DNA of 64,000 bases from Pseudomonas viridiflava (GTDB lineage Bacteria; Pseudomonadota; Gammaproteobacteria; Pseudomonadales; Pseudomonadaceae). The translations under genes and the position numbers were made by a program. Of the stretch, positions 9,010 through 17,713 are shown piece after piece. Under the pieces are notes generated by a model. That model did not search any database and had not been told where the DNA came from. It saw only the letters and a list, made by a program, of their open reading frames with translations. The stretch lies in contig NZ_UTBZ01000012.1 of NCBI RefSeq assembly GCF_900580865.1, forward strand, positions 62,001-126,000, read 5' to 3'. The number at the start of each line of letters is the position of its first letter. The first letter of the stretch is position 1.

Positions 9010-10092
9010 GTGAAGAAAATACTGCACGTGGCAGAGACGATCAAAGGTGGCGTCGCGACGGTGATCCGGACGATTTCGGCCTCGCCTGAAGGCGATGCGG
9101 CGAACTACGAGCTGGTGTATCTGGTCCCGGATGATCAGGCCAAAGAACTGCACGGCATCGGCGCACAGCAGATCCGCACCTTCCCGCGTACCGGGCGCAA
9201 TGTGCCGTCGTTGCTGCGTTTCGCCTGGCGTCTGACCCAGATCATGCTCAAGGAAAAACCCGATGTCGTGCATTTGCACAGCACCTTTTCCGGCGTGATC
9301 GGGCGATGTGTTTGTGTGCTGTTGCGACCGTGGCGCAAGCCGAAAATCGTCTACTGCCCGCACGCATTTTCGTTCCTGATGGAAAGCTCGCCGACCAAGC
9401 AGAAAGTCTATGCATGGATCGAGCGAGTGCTGCAGAAAGTCACCGACGTGATCATTTGCGTCAGCCAGTACGAACTCGACAAAGCCGCGCGCTTCGGCAT
9501 CGAGCGCAAGCGCATGAAGTTGATCTACAACGGCATTCACCGCAAGGATGACGCGCCGAAAGCGGCGAGTCCCGAGCCGATTCATCTGCTGTTCGTTGGT
9601 CGCCTCGATTATCAGAAAGGCTTCGACGTGCTGCTCAAGGCTTTCGCCAATGTGCAGCGCAACGACTTGAAGCTGACCGTGGTCGGCAGTGCGGTGAACG
9701 AGGACTCGGTGGAGTGCCCACCGATGGACGCCGTGGAATATTTGCCATGGGTCACGCCGAGCGAGGTGCAGGCGCTGTACCAGAAAGCCGATGCGTTGAT
9801 TGTGCCGAGTCGCTGGGAAGGTTTCGCCATGGTGCCGCTGGAAGGCATGGCCATGGGCTTGCCGGTGATCGCCAGTAATTGCACGTCGCTGCCGGAACTG
9901 GTCACCAATGAAGTCTCCGGTTATGTCTTCCCGTCCGGTGATCACCAGGCATTGACCGACGTGCTGACGATCATCCAGAAGCCGCGCCTGCTCGACCTCG
10001 GCAACGAAGGTCGGAGCATTGTCCGCGAGCGTTTCAGCGCCGCGTTGATGATTCGCCAGACCTACGACTTGTACCGCGCTCCCACTTTTTAA
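9010..10092 (+). CDS. GT4-family glycosyltransferase
   Basis: 360 residues with a GT-B fold. The N-terminal domain contains VVHLHSTFSGVIGR; the C-terminal nucleotide-sugar domain opens with LLFVGRLDYQKGFDVLL and carries the E-x7-E pair in EGFAMVPLE near residue 272, then GLPVIAS. Start GTG 9010, 37 bases after wzc. It is the only recognisable non-priming glycosyltransferase in the locus, so it should add the second and perhaps last sugar of the repeat to the primed lipid. The donor is unknown; UDP-galactose or UDP-glucose is suggested by galU and galE nearby. Confidence 0.9.
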   Translation: MKKILHVAETIKGGVATVIRTISASPEGDAANYELVYLVPDDQAKELHGIGAQQIRTFPRTGRNVPSLLRFAWRLTQIMLKEKPDVVHLHSTFSGVIGRCVCVLLRPWRKPKIVYCPHAFSFLMESSPTKQKVYAWIERVLQKVTDVIICVSQYELDKAARFGIERKRMKLIYNGIHRKDDAPKAASPEPIHLLFVGRLDYQKGFDVLLKAFANVQRNDLKLTVVGSAVNEDSVECPPMDAVEYLPWVTPSEVQALYQKADALIVPSRWEGFAMVPLEGMAMGLPVIASNCTSLPELVTNEVSGYVFPSGDHQALTDVLTIIQKPRLLDLGNEGRSIVRERFSAALMIRQTYDLYRAPTF

Positions 10093-10107
10093 GTAGAACT
10101 CAAGCAT

Positions 10108-11220
10108 ATGAACGTAACGATTTTGCATGGCTACAGTGCCTCCAACTCCGGTGATGGCTTGCTCGTCGATCTGGCCATTGCGCTGGTGCAGCGCAACTTT
10201 GGTGAAGACACCGCAATCAGTGTTGTCGCTTCCGATCCGGACTCTTTCAGCTACTTGCCGCACCCGCGTTTCGATGCGCCGGTGATGGCGGCCAAGGGTT
10301 TGGGCCGGGTCAAGCAAGCGGTGTTCCTTAATCAGTCCTACGCCGGGCTGGCGGATCTGCTGAAGAAAACCGATCTGATCGTCGGCGTCGGCGGCGGCTA
10401 CATGCGTTCAAAAAGTGCCTTCGAACACGTCAAGCTGAAACTCGGCCATGCCAAGCAACTGGAAACCGCGATCCTCAGCAAAGTGCCGTCGGTGTACCTG
10501 CCGCAAAGCATCGGCCCGTTCCATGGCGAGAGCAGCAAGATCGTCGAGCACTACGCCAGCGCCGATGCGGTGTTCGTCCGTGATAATCGCTCCTCGGCGA
10601 TTTTCGATGCCTGCGCCAACGTCTACCGTGCGCCGGATCTGGCGGTGCAGTCGCTGGCGAGCAAAATCCTTCAGCAAGCGAAGTTCACCCGCTGCGCGTC
10701 TTCGCCAGCCACCGTGTGCGTGGTACTGCGCAAGCCGCCGGAGTGGAGCAAGGAAAAGAAAGTCGCTTACGTGGCCAATCTGAAAGTGCTGCTGCAGCGT
10801 TTGAAGAACAAAAGCAAAGTGGTCTGCGCCGTGCAGAGCGCCGTGCGTGGCAACGATGACGGCGCGTTTTATCGCGAGCTGGGCATCACTGAAGATCTGC
10901 TGTCGTTGAAAGCGACGATTGCCAAATATCAGCCGGACCTGGTGATTTCCGTACGCTTGCACGGCGCCATCGAATCGCTGCTCTCCGGCGTGCCGGCGTA
11001 CCACATCAGCTATGAACGCAAAGGCTTTGGCGCCTATCAGGACATGGGTGTCGAGGACTGGGTGATCAACGGCGGCGACATCAATGTCGACACCATCATC
11101 GACACGGTTTACGCACCGAATGCACTGGCGGATTTCGGCAAGCGCCTGACCGACACCTGCCGTGAAATCGAAGCGAAAACCGTGGCCATGGACGAGATCA
11201 TCAAGGGTGTCATTCGATGA
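10108..11220 (+). CDS. Polysaccharide pyruvyl transferase family protein
   Basis: 370 residues. Family marks include the N-terminal glycine-rich LHGYSASNSGDGLLVD, VGVGGGYMRS near residue 95, PQSIGPF near 131, the VFVRDNRS block and SVRLHGAIESLLSGVP near 280. These enzymes place a ketal-linked pyruvate on a sugar of the lipid-linked repeat, making the polymer acidic. Starts 15 bases after the glycosyltransferase; its TGA overlaps the next ATG by four bases (ATGA). Family call strong; sugar acceptor unknown. Confidence 0.88.
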   Translation: MNVTILHGYSASNSGDGLLVDLAIALVQRNFGEDTAISVVASDPDSFSYLPHPRFDAPVMAAKGLGRVKQAVFLNQSYAGLADLLKKTDLIVGVGGGYMRSKSAFEHVKLKLGHAKQLETAILSKVPSVYLPQSIGPFHGESSKIVEHYASADAVFVRDNRSSAIFDACANVYRAPDLAVQSLASKILQQAKFTRCASSPATVCVVLRKPPEWSKEKKVAYVANLKVLLQRLKNKSKVVCAVQSAVRGNDDGAFYRELGITEDLLSLKATIAKYQPDLVISVRLHGAIESLLSGVPAYHISYERKGFGAYQDMGVEDWVINGGDINVDTIIDTVYAPNALADFGKRLTDTCREIEAKTVAMDEIIKGVIR

Positions 11221-12449
11221 TATTTCGGCTGCTGCTTCGCGGCGGAGCGTTGGGCGCGAAGTTTTTGCTGGTGTTGGCGATCACCCATTACCTCGGGTAT
11301 GAGGCGCTGGGTTTTTATGGCGTGGTGGTCGCTGCATCGCTGATTGCGTCGAAGTTTTACAGTGTCGGTTTCAGTTCCGAGATCAATCGCTTGATCAGCG
11401 TTGGCGGCAGTTCGCGCCGGGTGGTCGATAAAGTCCTGCTGCTGTATCTGGCGGTGGGGCTGGTGCTGTCGGTGGTGACGGTGCTGATTTATTCACTGTT
11501 CCAGACCGTTGAAGCGACTGCCGCGTTGATCCTTTGTGTGACGCTGGTGTTGCTCACTGAGCACCTGTCGTTCGAGATCAACTCGTTCGTGTTTTCCGCG
11601 CAGAAAGCCACGGCGGGTGCGCTGCTGTTTTTCATCAAGACCGGCCTGTGGGCGGTGTTGGCCGTGGCCGGGATGATGCTCGGCTGGGTGTCGGGCATCG
11701 CCAGTGTGTTGTGGCTGTGGGTCGCCGCCAACGTGCTGGTGATCATCGCCGGTTACCTGATCGTGGTGAACGTTCATCACGGCCGAGAAGCCGGGACACT
11801 GGCCACCGCCACGGTGTGGAAAGCGGGATTACCGTTTTACCTCGGCACCGGGTTGATCGCGTTGAGTCAGTACGCCGAGCGGTTTCTGATCGCCGACCTC
11901 GAACCGTACGCCAAACTGGGTCAATACGTGTACGCGTGGTCGGCGGCGAACACCTTGCAGGCGTTGTCTTACGCGGTGGTGGCGGTGGTCGGGATTCCGC
12001 TGTTGGCCAAGCGTTTTCAGGCGGATCAACAGCCGTTCACGGTCAAGCAATTGTTCATCAACAAGTGGGTCATGCGCTCGCTTGTCGTGTCGGCGGCGGT
12101 GGCGGTGGCGATCTATGTGTTTTTCAACGTGGTGCTCGATTACGTCGCCACCAGCGTGCCGCGTCCGGACAATGCCATCCTCGGCGTGCTGATTTTTTCC
12201 TTCGCCTTGCGCGCGATTGGCGACATTGTCTGGGGCGGTTTGATTGCCTCGAAAAACAGTCGTGTATCACTGGCCAGCGCGGCGATTTGCCTGCTGGTGT
12301 CAGTGCCGGTCAGCTATCTGCTGATCAAGCATTATTCGATTTACGGTGCGGCGTGGGGCAACGTCTTCGCGATCATCGTGCAGCTCGGTGCAATCGCCGT
12401 ATTGACCCGCGTGACCGGTGCGAAGAAGGCTGCCGTGTCATGGGCCTGA
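11217..12449 (+). CDS. Wzx-like lipid-linked oligosaccharide flippase
   Basis: 410 residues, almost wholly hydrophobic, with about 12 to 14 membrane segments and short loops, as in the polysaccharide transporter (PST/MATE-like) family. The N-terminal RGGALGAKFLLVLAITHYLG and the YAERFLIADLEPYAKLGQYVYAWSAANTL stretch fit Wzx proteins. It should flip the finished undecaprenyl-linked repeat to the periplasm for the polymerase encoded by the next gene, which it overlaps by ten bases. Assigned by topology, context and weak motif match. Confidence 0.85.
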   Translation: MIFRLLLRGGALGAKFLLVLAITHYLGYEALGFYGVVVAASLIASKFYSVGFSSEINRLISVGGSSRRVVDKVLLLYLAVGLVLSVVTVLIYSLFQTVEATAALILCVTLVLLTEHLSFEINSFVFSAQKATAGALLFFIKTGLWAVLAVAGMMLGWVSGIASVLWLWVAANVLVIIAGYLIVVNVHHGREAGTLATATVWKAGLPFYLGTGLIALSQYAERFLIADLEPYAKLGQYVYAWSAANTLQALSYAVVAVVGIPLLAKRFQADQQPFTVKQLFINKWVMRSLVVSAAVAVAIYVFFNVVLDYVATSVPRPDNAILGVLIFSFALRAIGDIVWGGLIASKNSRVSLASAAICLLVSVPVSYLLIKHYSIYGAAWGNVFAIIVQLGAIAVLTRVTGAKKAAVSWA

Positions 12450-13543
12450 AACTGCCGTGCATCGAGTTTCGTGGCAAGAGACTCGATTCGTATGTGTCGT
12501 TCCTGATCCTCTTCACCGGGCTGTTTCTCTCGGTGGCGATGCCGCTGCTGATCCCGCGTGATCCGGGGCCGGATGCGATGACCTTGTGGTCGTCCTACGC
12601 CCGTGCCGACAACTGCAATTTCTGGAACCCGTTCTCGCCAGATCGCTCGTCCTACGAGTGTTCGGCGTTCCTGCTGCGGCCCACCGGGATCAACCTGACC
12701 AATGCCTGGGCCTACGGCATGTTCTGCAATTTTTTCCTCACGGCGATTCCGGTGGTGGTGTTTCGGCGCATGCCGTTGGCGATCTTCGGCACCTTGTGTC
12801 TGTGGGGCATCGTGCGCTCGTTCTTCCTTGAGAATCTGACCAAGGAAATCATCGTGTCGGTGGCGGTGTTGAGCATTCTGCTCAGCTCGCTGACGCGCAA
12901 ATATCGCGGCGGGTTTTTTCTCTCGGCGGTGATCTACGGCGTGCTGATCCGGCCTTACTGGATTCTGTTTTCGCTATCGTGGGTCGGCGTCTGCGTGATG
13001 AAAAAGTACGTGTCGCGTACGACTTTCTTTCTGATGTTGTTCTTGTTTTATCTCGCGGTGGCGATGTCGATTCAGCTCGCCCTGGGCTTTCCGGTGTCAT
13101 CGATTCGCGCCAGCAACAACGAGTTGCGCACGGCGGGCGAGGAGGGTTCGAAATCGTTGATCGTGTCGTGGCTCAGCGGCAGCGACTTCGTTTCGCAGGC
13201 GCTGGACTCGATGATCATTTTCTTCCGCTTGTCGTTTCCGGTGGAGCTGATTCTGCTGTCCGGGCCGGGGCAGGTGATCTTCGTCGCGTTGATGATCATG
13301 ACCGCGTTGCTGTTGTTCAAAGTCATCACCTCGACCGATTACAAAGGCGCGCCGATCCAGACCAAACCCAAGGAACTGATCGCGATCCCGCTGGCGTTTC
13401 TGCTGGTGCAAGGCCTGTTCGAGCCGGACTTCGGCTCCTTCGCCCGGCACTTCTCGATGGTGGTGCCGGTGTTGTTCGTTGGCCTGGGCTTGATGCTGCG
13501 GGCGAACAAACCGGTGCAGGTCGAATCACGAATTCTGAATTGA
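12440..13543 (+). CDS. Polytopic membrane protein, candidate Wzy polymerase
   Basis: 367 residues from ATG 12440, overlapping the flippase gene by ten bases. About nine to ten membrane segments, with a large hydrophilic loop after the first (residues 35-80, containing PRDPGPDAM and several Cys/Trp). No conserved enzyme signature is visible, which is normal for Wzy polymerases, whose sequences diverge strongly. Position between flippase and acyltransferase and the topology are the evidence. It would join repeats at the periplasmic face. Alternative: another uncharacterised membrane protein of the locus. Confidence 0.7.
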   Translation: MGLKLPCIEFRGKRLDSYVSFLILFTGLFLSVAMPLLIPRDPGPDAMTLWSSYARADNCNFWNPFSPDRSSYECSAFLLRPTGINLTNAWAYGMFCNFFLTAIPVVVFRRMPLAIFGTLCLWGIVRSFFLENLTKEIIVSVAVLSILLSSLTRKYRGGFFLSAVIYGVLIRPYWILFSLSWVGVCVMKKYVSRTTFFLMLFLFYLAVAMSIQLALGFPVSSIRASNNELRTAGEEGSKSLIVSWLSGSDFVSQALDSMIIFFRLSFPVELILLSGPGQVIFVALMIMTALLLFKVITSTDYKGAPIQTKPKELIAIPLAFLLVQGLFEPDFGSFARHFSMVVPVLFVGLGLMLRANKPVQVESRILN

Positions 13544-13555
13544 GGCAGGTGCTTT

Positions 13556-14602
13556 ATGTCGAGCAAGAAAAAGTCCCTGGAGATCGAAACCCTGCGCGGT
13601 CTGGCGTGCCTGTTGCTGGTGCTCTATCACGTCATCGGCCCGCTTGGGGGCGGTTTGAAGATCGATATCGGCTCGCCGTTCCGGGTGATCGCCGATTCGA
13701 TGGTGTACGTGCGCATGCCGTTGTTCACCTTTATCTCCGGGTACATTTATTCCATCTACAAAATTCGCGGCAATGACTTTTCCGCGTTCTTCAGCGGCAA
13801 GGTGCGGCGCTTGATCGTGCCGCTGTTTTGCGTGGGGGTGCCGTTTTCGGTGTTGCAAGCGGTGGGGCCGGGGGTGAACAAGGACGTCGGCGTGATCGAC
13901 GCGTTGTTGTCGTTCTGGGTGCCGATCAACCACTTCTGGTTCCTGCAGGCGGTGTTCATCATTTTCATGTTCGTCGGGCTGCTGGAGTGGCGCGGGATGT
14001 TGCGTTCGGCGACGCGCTTGTATGGGCTGTTTGCGTTTGCGGCTGTGTTGTTTCTGTTGCCGCCGTTCAAGTTCGATGCGTTCGGGATCAACGGCGCGAT
14101 TTATCTGCTGCCGTTTTTTGTTGCGGGGATGATTGGTCAGGAGAACGTCGACGCGCTGAAGCAACGCTTCAAGGTGATCGGGCCGTTGGTGTTTGTGTTG
14201 ATCTCGCTGACGTTGTTGTATGTGGCGGCGATTGATCGTGAGTTGATTGTTGATCGCCGCAGCCTGATCGGTCTGACCGTGGGTTGCGTGTCTTGCATCG
14301 CCTTGCTGTCGAGTGATATGCGCTCGAAAGCGCTGACGTGGCTCGGTGGTTATTCGTATGCGATTTTCCTGTTTCATGTGTTGTTTGCGGCGACGTCGCG
14401 GTTTGTGCTGGGACGGTTGGGAGTGAAGGATGAAAGCCTGCTGGTACTCGGTGGCTTGAGCTGTGGCTTGCTGGGGCCGGTGGTGTTGTCGATGATTTTC
14501 AGCCGTTTCAATTTCACTTCGGTGTTGTTCCTTGGGGAGCGTGCGGCGAAGAAGAAACCGTTGGTGCCTGTCACTCCGGTGGTGCAACCACAAAACAGCT
14601 AA
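13556..14602 (+). CDS. Acyltransferase 3 family membrane protein
   Basis: 348 residues and about ten membrane helices. The N-terminal IETLRGLACLLLVLYHVIG carries the Arg and His typical of this family (OafA/ExoZ-like), and MPLFTFISGYIYSIYK follows. Such proteins transfer acetyl, succinyl or other acyl groups from cytoplasmic acyl-CoA to sugars. In this operon it most likely decorates the exopolysaccharide repeat. Twelve bases after the Wzy-like gene; last gene before a palindromic-repeat break, so probably the end of the first transcription unit. Confidence 0.88.
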   Translation: MSSKKKSLEIETLRGLACLLLVLYHVIGPLGGGLKIDIGSPFRVIADSMVYVRMPLFTFISGYIYSIYKIRGNDFSAFFSGKVRRLIVPLFCVGVPFSVLQAVGPGVNKDVGVIDALLSFWVPINHFWFLQAVFIIFMFVGLLEWRGMLRSATRLYGLFAFAAVLFLLPPFKFDAFGINGAIYLLPFFVAGMIGQENVDALKQRFKVIGPLVFVLISLTLLYVAAIDRELIVDRRSLIGLTVGCVSCIALLSSDMRSKALTWLGGYSYAIFLFHVLFAATSRFVLGRLGVKDESLLVLGGLSCGLLGPVVLSMIFSRFNFTSVLFLGERAAKKKPLVPVTPVVQPQNS

Positions 14603-14605
14603 GAG

Positions 14606-14745
14606 CTTCGCGAGCAGGCTCGCTCCCACAGTGGATCCGTGTCGTACACAAGATCTCTTGTAGGAGCTGCGGCACGCTGCGATCTTTTGATTTTGAAGTG
14701 CAGGATCAAAAGATCGCAGCCTCGTTTCACTCGACAGCTCCTACA
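14606..14745. repeat. One REP plus one REPIN of the second family
   Basis: 14606-14631 is a single REP of the GCGAGCAGGCTCGC type. 14659-14745 is an inverted pair of the other kind: TGTAGGAGCTGC...GCGATCTTTTGAT facing ATCAAAAGATCGC...CAGCTCCTACA. The two kinds sit side by side in the gap after the acyltransferase gene. Confidence 0.88.
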
Positions 14746-14803
14746 GTTGATCTGTGTACATCCCGGCATTCAGTGGGCCATTTCGGACTGAAGGAAATTT
14801 TGC

Positions 14804-15934
14804 ATGTTGGCAGTAGATGACGCGCAACCCGTGGCAGCGTCGGTGGTTCAGGTAGGCGATGCCCGCGAGCGTTTCGCGCAGTGGCGTGAAGGCAAGGCCG
14901 GCAAGGTTTTGTCGGTCTCGGTGATCGGCGACAGCTACAGCGCCGGGCAGGATTTCTACCTGAACAAACTGGTGCAGCGCGTGGCCGGGGAAGTGGGTTT
15001 TGCCGGGCCGGGTTACGTCGGTTTCAACCACGGTGCCGCACTGGGCGGCACGCATTTCAAATACACCCGCAGCAGTGACAAGTACTTTGGCGGTGACTGG
15101 AAGGTTTCAGAGTTGGGGCAAGCAAGCCCGGACAGCCGCACGGTGACGGGCCGGCCCGGCGCATGGCTGCAGGTGGATGCGAGTCCGACGCCGCGCATTG
15201 ATACGGCGGTTACTCAGGCGAAATTGCTTTACCTGGGCAACGGTGAATCCAGCGAGATCCGCTACCGCTGGGCGCCCGCGCAAGACTGGCAACCTCTGAA
15301 GCTTGAAGGTTCGGGCGTTCAGGAAGTCGCGCTGACAGGTCTTTCGGCAGCGAAAGACTGGTCCTTCAAACTGGAAGTGGTGAAGGGCGCGCCGACGTTT
15401 TTTGGTCTGTGGATGAGCAACGATCAGAACGGAGTGCGGGTCTCGAAGCTGGCGGCCTCCGGCGCGGCGTCTGCGGATTTCTATCACCGGGATCCGCAAT
15501 GGCAGGTGCAGTGGAAAGCTGCCGTGTCGAAGATCCCCGCTGACGTTTACCTGATCATGCTTGGCGGCAATGACCAAGGCTTCGGCGTGAAGCCAGCGCA
15601 GTATCTGCAGAACGTTCAGGGGCTGGTGGGCATGCTGCGCGAGATTCAACCGCAGGCGAGCATCAACCTGATCATGCGTCAGGACACCACGCGCTCCAGC
15701 GCTTATCCGATGTCAGCGTATGCGCAGGTTCTTGAACCGTGGGCGCGGGAGCAGCATCTGGGGTACGCCAATCTTCAGTGTGCGTTCGGGCCGGACGTTA
15801 AACGCTACGCGGCGGCGATGATCGGCCCGGACAAGATTCACCCGGTGCCGGCTACGGGCGGGAAGGTCATTGCTGATTACTTTTATGGCTGGATCATGGG
15901 CGCCAAGGATCGTTGCGACACCCTCCCGAAATAA
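14804..15934 (+). CDS. SGNH/GDSL-like hydrolase without a visible signal peptide
   Basis: 376 residues. Block I is SVIGDSYSAGQD near residue 45 (Ser nucleophile), block III is MLGGNDQGFG near 253, and the catalytic Asp-His pair is in GPDKIHP near 347. A jelly-roll-like stretch lies between block I and block III, as in peptidoglycan or polysaccharide O-acyl esterases. ATG 14804 has AAGGAAA six bases upstream and an in-frame stop 15 bases before it, so no upstream signal peptide is possible; the N-terminus (MLAVDDAQPVAAS) is not a signal. A cytoplasmic esterase or leaderless export is implied, odd for an exopolysaccharide locus. Confidence 0.78.
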   Translation: MLAVDDAQPVAASVVQVGDARERFAQWREGKAGKVLSVSVIGDSYSAGQDFYLNKLVQRVAGEVGFAGPGYVGFNHGAALGGTHFKYTRSSDKYFGGDWKVSELGQASPDSRTVTGRPGAWLQVDASPTPRIDTAVTQAKLLYLGNGESSEIRYRWAPAQDWQPLKLEGSGVQEVALTGLSAAKDWSFKLEVVKGAPTFFGLWMSNDQNGVRVSKLAASGAASADFYHRDPQWQVQWKAAVSKIPADVYLIMLGGNDQGFGVKPAQYLQNVQGLVGMLREIQPQASINLIMRQDTTRSSAYPMSAYAQVLEPWAREQHLGYANLQCAFGPDVKRYAAAMIGPDKIHPVPATGGKVIADYFYGWIMGAKDRCDTLPK

Positions 15935-15946
15935 ACACAAAACCCC

Positions 15947-16044
15947 TGTAGGAGCTGCCGAAGGCTGCGATCTTTTGATGTTGCTGTTAAAAACAAGATC
16001 AAAAGATCGTCCGAACGCGGCCCGAGCCTTCGGCAGCTCCTACA
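15947..16044. repeat. REPIN, GCGATCTTTTGAT family
   Basis: Inverted pair: TGTAGGAGCTGCCGAAGGCT at the left faces AGCCTTCGGCAGCTCCTACA at the right, with GCGATCTTTTGAT and ATCAAAAGATCG inside. Lies between convergent genes. Confidence 0.9.
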
Positions 16045-16055
16045 GGGGAGTGTGT

Positions 16056-16460
16056 TTATTCGAATTGTTCTATCTGGCCCAGCAGCTCCGAGAGTTTCTG
16101 CGGCATCAAGCGCGTATCGCACCGTGTCTCAACGTTGATGATGATCGCCGGGTCGTTGCAGCAAATCCGCACGCGAAAGCGCCAGTCGCTGAAGATCACT
16201 TTCAGGCCATCCTGGTCATCCATCTCCAACGCCTGCTCGCCATACAGCTTTTTCAGATGCGCAAGCAGCGGATACGGATCGCGCAGCGGCCGGCGGATAT
16301 CACCGGACGCGGGAAATACGCCGATCCGCTCCACCAGCAGAATCGTGCCCAGCCAGGTTTCGTTGGCGCTGGGCAACGGTTGATGGCGCGACAGCCAGCT
16401 CATCACCCCGAGGTTACCCACCTCGCGTTCAATCTCTACGGAATGTTGTGCAATGTTCAT
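16056..16460 (-). CDS. Detached C-terminal domain of a phosphomannomutase/phosphoglucomutase
   Basis: 134 residues. FPASGDIRRPLRDPYPLL (near residue 50) and DGLKVIFSDWRFRVRICCND...VETRCDTRLM (near 85-120) match, in order, the end of domain III and the whole of domain IV of ManB/CpsG enzymes (typical FPSSGEIN..., DGLSVEF.DWRFN.R.SNTEP...VESRGD). The catalytic phosphoserine, the metal site and the first two domains are absent. In the usual SNTEP phosphate-binding loop the sequence here is CNDPA. The frame is intact, with an AGG-containing ribosome site, 29 bases after galU on the same strand. Either a relic kept in the operon or a stand-alone sugar-phosphate-binding domain. Confidence 0.7.
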   Translation of the reverse strand: MNIAQHSVEIEREVGNLGVMSWLSRHQPLPSANETWLGTILLVERIGVFPASGDIRRPLRDPYPLLAHLKKLYGEQALEMDDQDGLKVIFSDWRFRVRICCNDPAIIINVETRCDTRLMPQKLSELLGQIEQFE

Positions 16461-16489
16461 GGTGGCCTCGTTGGGTGAAGGGAGCCGTC

Positions 16490-17323
16490 TCAGCGGCCCT
16501 TGAGGTAAACGTTTTCGTAGCAGAAATTGGTCGCCTGCAAGTAACCCTCGGCATCACCGCAGTCAAAGCGCAGGCCTTTGAATTTGTAGGCCAGCACGCA
16601 ACCGTTCTGCGCCTGTTTCATCAGCGCGTCGGTGATCTGGATCTCGCCGCCCTTGCCCGGTTGGGTGTCGGCGATCAGGTCGAAGATGTCCGGGGTGAGA
16701 ATGTAGCGACCGATGATCGCCAGGTTCGACGGCGCATCTTGCGGGGCCGGTTTTTCCACCATGTTGTTGACCCGGTAGATGCCGTCGGACATCAGCTCGC
16801 CGGCAATCACCCCGTACTTGTGGGTCTGGTCGGCCGGGACTTCCTGGATGGCAACGATCGAGCAGCGGAATTTCTTGTACAGCTCAATCATCTGGGTGAG
16901 CACGCCGTCACCTTCGAGGTTCAGGCACAGGTCATCAGCCAGCACCACGGCAAACGGCTCGTCGCCGATCAGTGGGCGACCGCTGAGAATCGCGTGGCCC
17001 AGACCTTTCATTTCCACCTGACGGGTGTAGGAGAAGGTGCAGGTGTCGATCAGCTCGCGGGTACCGGCGAGGAATTTCTCTTTCTCGGTACCACGGATCT
17101 GGTGTTCGAGCTCGTAGCTGATGTCGAAATGGTCTTCCAGCGCACGCTTGCCGCGCCCGGTGACGATGGCCATGTGTTGCAGACCGGCGTCCCGCGCTTC
17201 TTCAACGGCGTACTCGATCAACGGCTTGTTGACGATTGGCAGCATTTCTTTCGGCATGGCTTTGGTGGCCGGCAAGAAGCGCGTGCCATAGCCGGCAGCG
17301 GGGAACAAACATTTACGAATCAT
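16490..17323 (-). CDS. galU: UTP-glucose-1-phosphate uridylyltransferase
   Basis: 277 residues, near the family norm. The nucleotidyltransferase signature is AAGYGTRFLPATKAMPKEMLP at residues 8-28; VLADDLCL and GLGHAILSGRPLIGDEPF are further GalU blocks, and VEKP is near 170. Start at ATG 17323 (MIRKCLFPAAGYG), with CAGGAT upstream; a longer frame to 17344 is less likely. It makes UDP-glucose, the donor for the priming step and the substrate of GalE, which diverges from it across 390 bases. Confidence 0.96.
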   Translation of the reverse strand: MIRKCLFPAAGYGTRFLPATKAMPKEMLPIVNKPLIEYAVEEARDAGLQHMAIVTGRGKRALEDHFDISYELEHQIRGTEKEKFLAGTRELIDTCTFSYTRQVEMKGLGHAILSGRPLIGDEPFAVVLADDLCLNLEGDGVLTQMIELYKKFRCSIVAIQEVPADQTHKYGVIAGELMSDGIYRVNNMVEKPAPQDAPSNLAIIGRYILTPDIFDLIADTQPGKGGEIQITDALMKQAQNGCVLAYKFKGLRFDCGDAEGYLQATNFCYENVYLKGR

Positions 17324-17713
17324 AAAAGTATCCTGGACAGTCATGGAACACAGGCGACAGATGCGCGCACTAATAAAGGGCGTGCAAGTTCAATGTTGGA
17401 TTGAAGGCTTACTTTAATACCTGAGTCAGGTTATTAATGGCAAATGCCAGTGACGGTAAAACACGACAATGTTATGAGATGTCGGTAAGTGCGTTATTGG
17501 TTATTTTTAGTCGGTATCTGTTGATAGTGATGAGTGCACAGGGAGTGCTAATAAGTACCAAGCAATACAGTGTGACCTGCAAAAATATTTATTGCCAGTC
17601 ATTGAACTAGTTTTGTTTTCGGTTGTTGTCGCCTGTTTGTGTGGATTGTGACACATCTTCAATAAATCAGGCTTGACACGCTACTTGTCACTCATCCAAA
17701 GACGGATAGCACT
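17324..17713. promoter_or_regulatory. Divergent galU-galE control region
   Basis: 390 AT-rich bases without a gene. It contains GTTATTTTTAGTC at 17500-17512, identical to 6095-6107 and 214 bases before the galE start. TAAGTACC at 17552 is the inverse of GGTACTTA at 6142. TTGACA at 17673 has no good -10 partner. The shared motifs suggest co-regulation with the operon at 6261. Confidence 0.5.

Noticed and set aside
13526..14629. Long minus-strand frame opposite the acyltransferase gene
   Set aside because: Gln/Arg/His-rich product typical of an antisense shadow; the plus-strand protein has clear family motifs.
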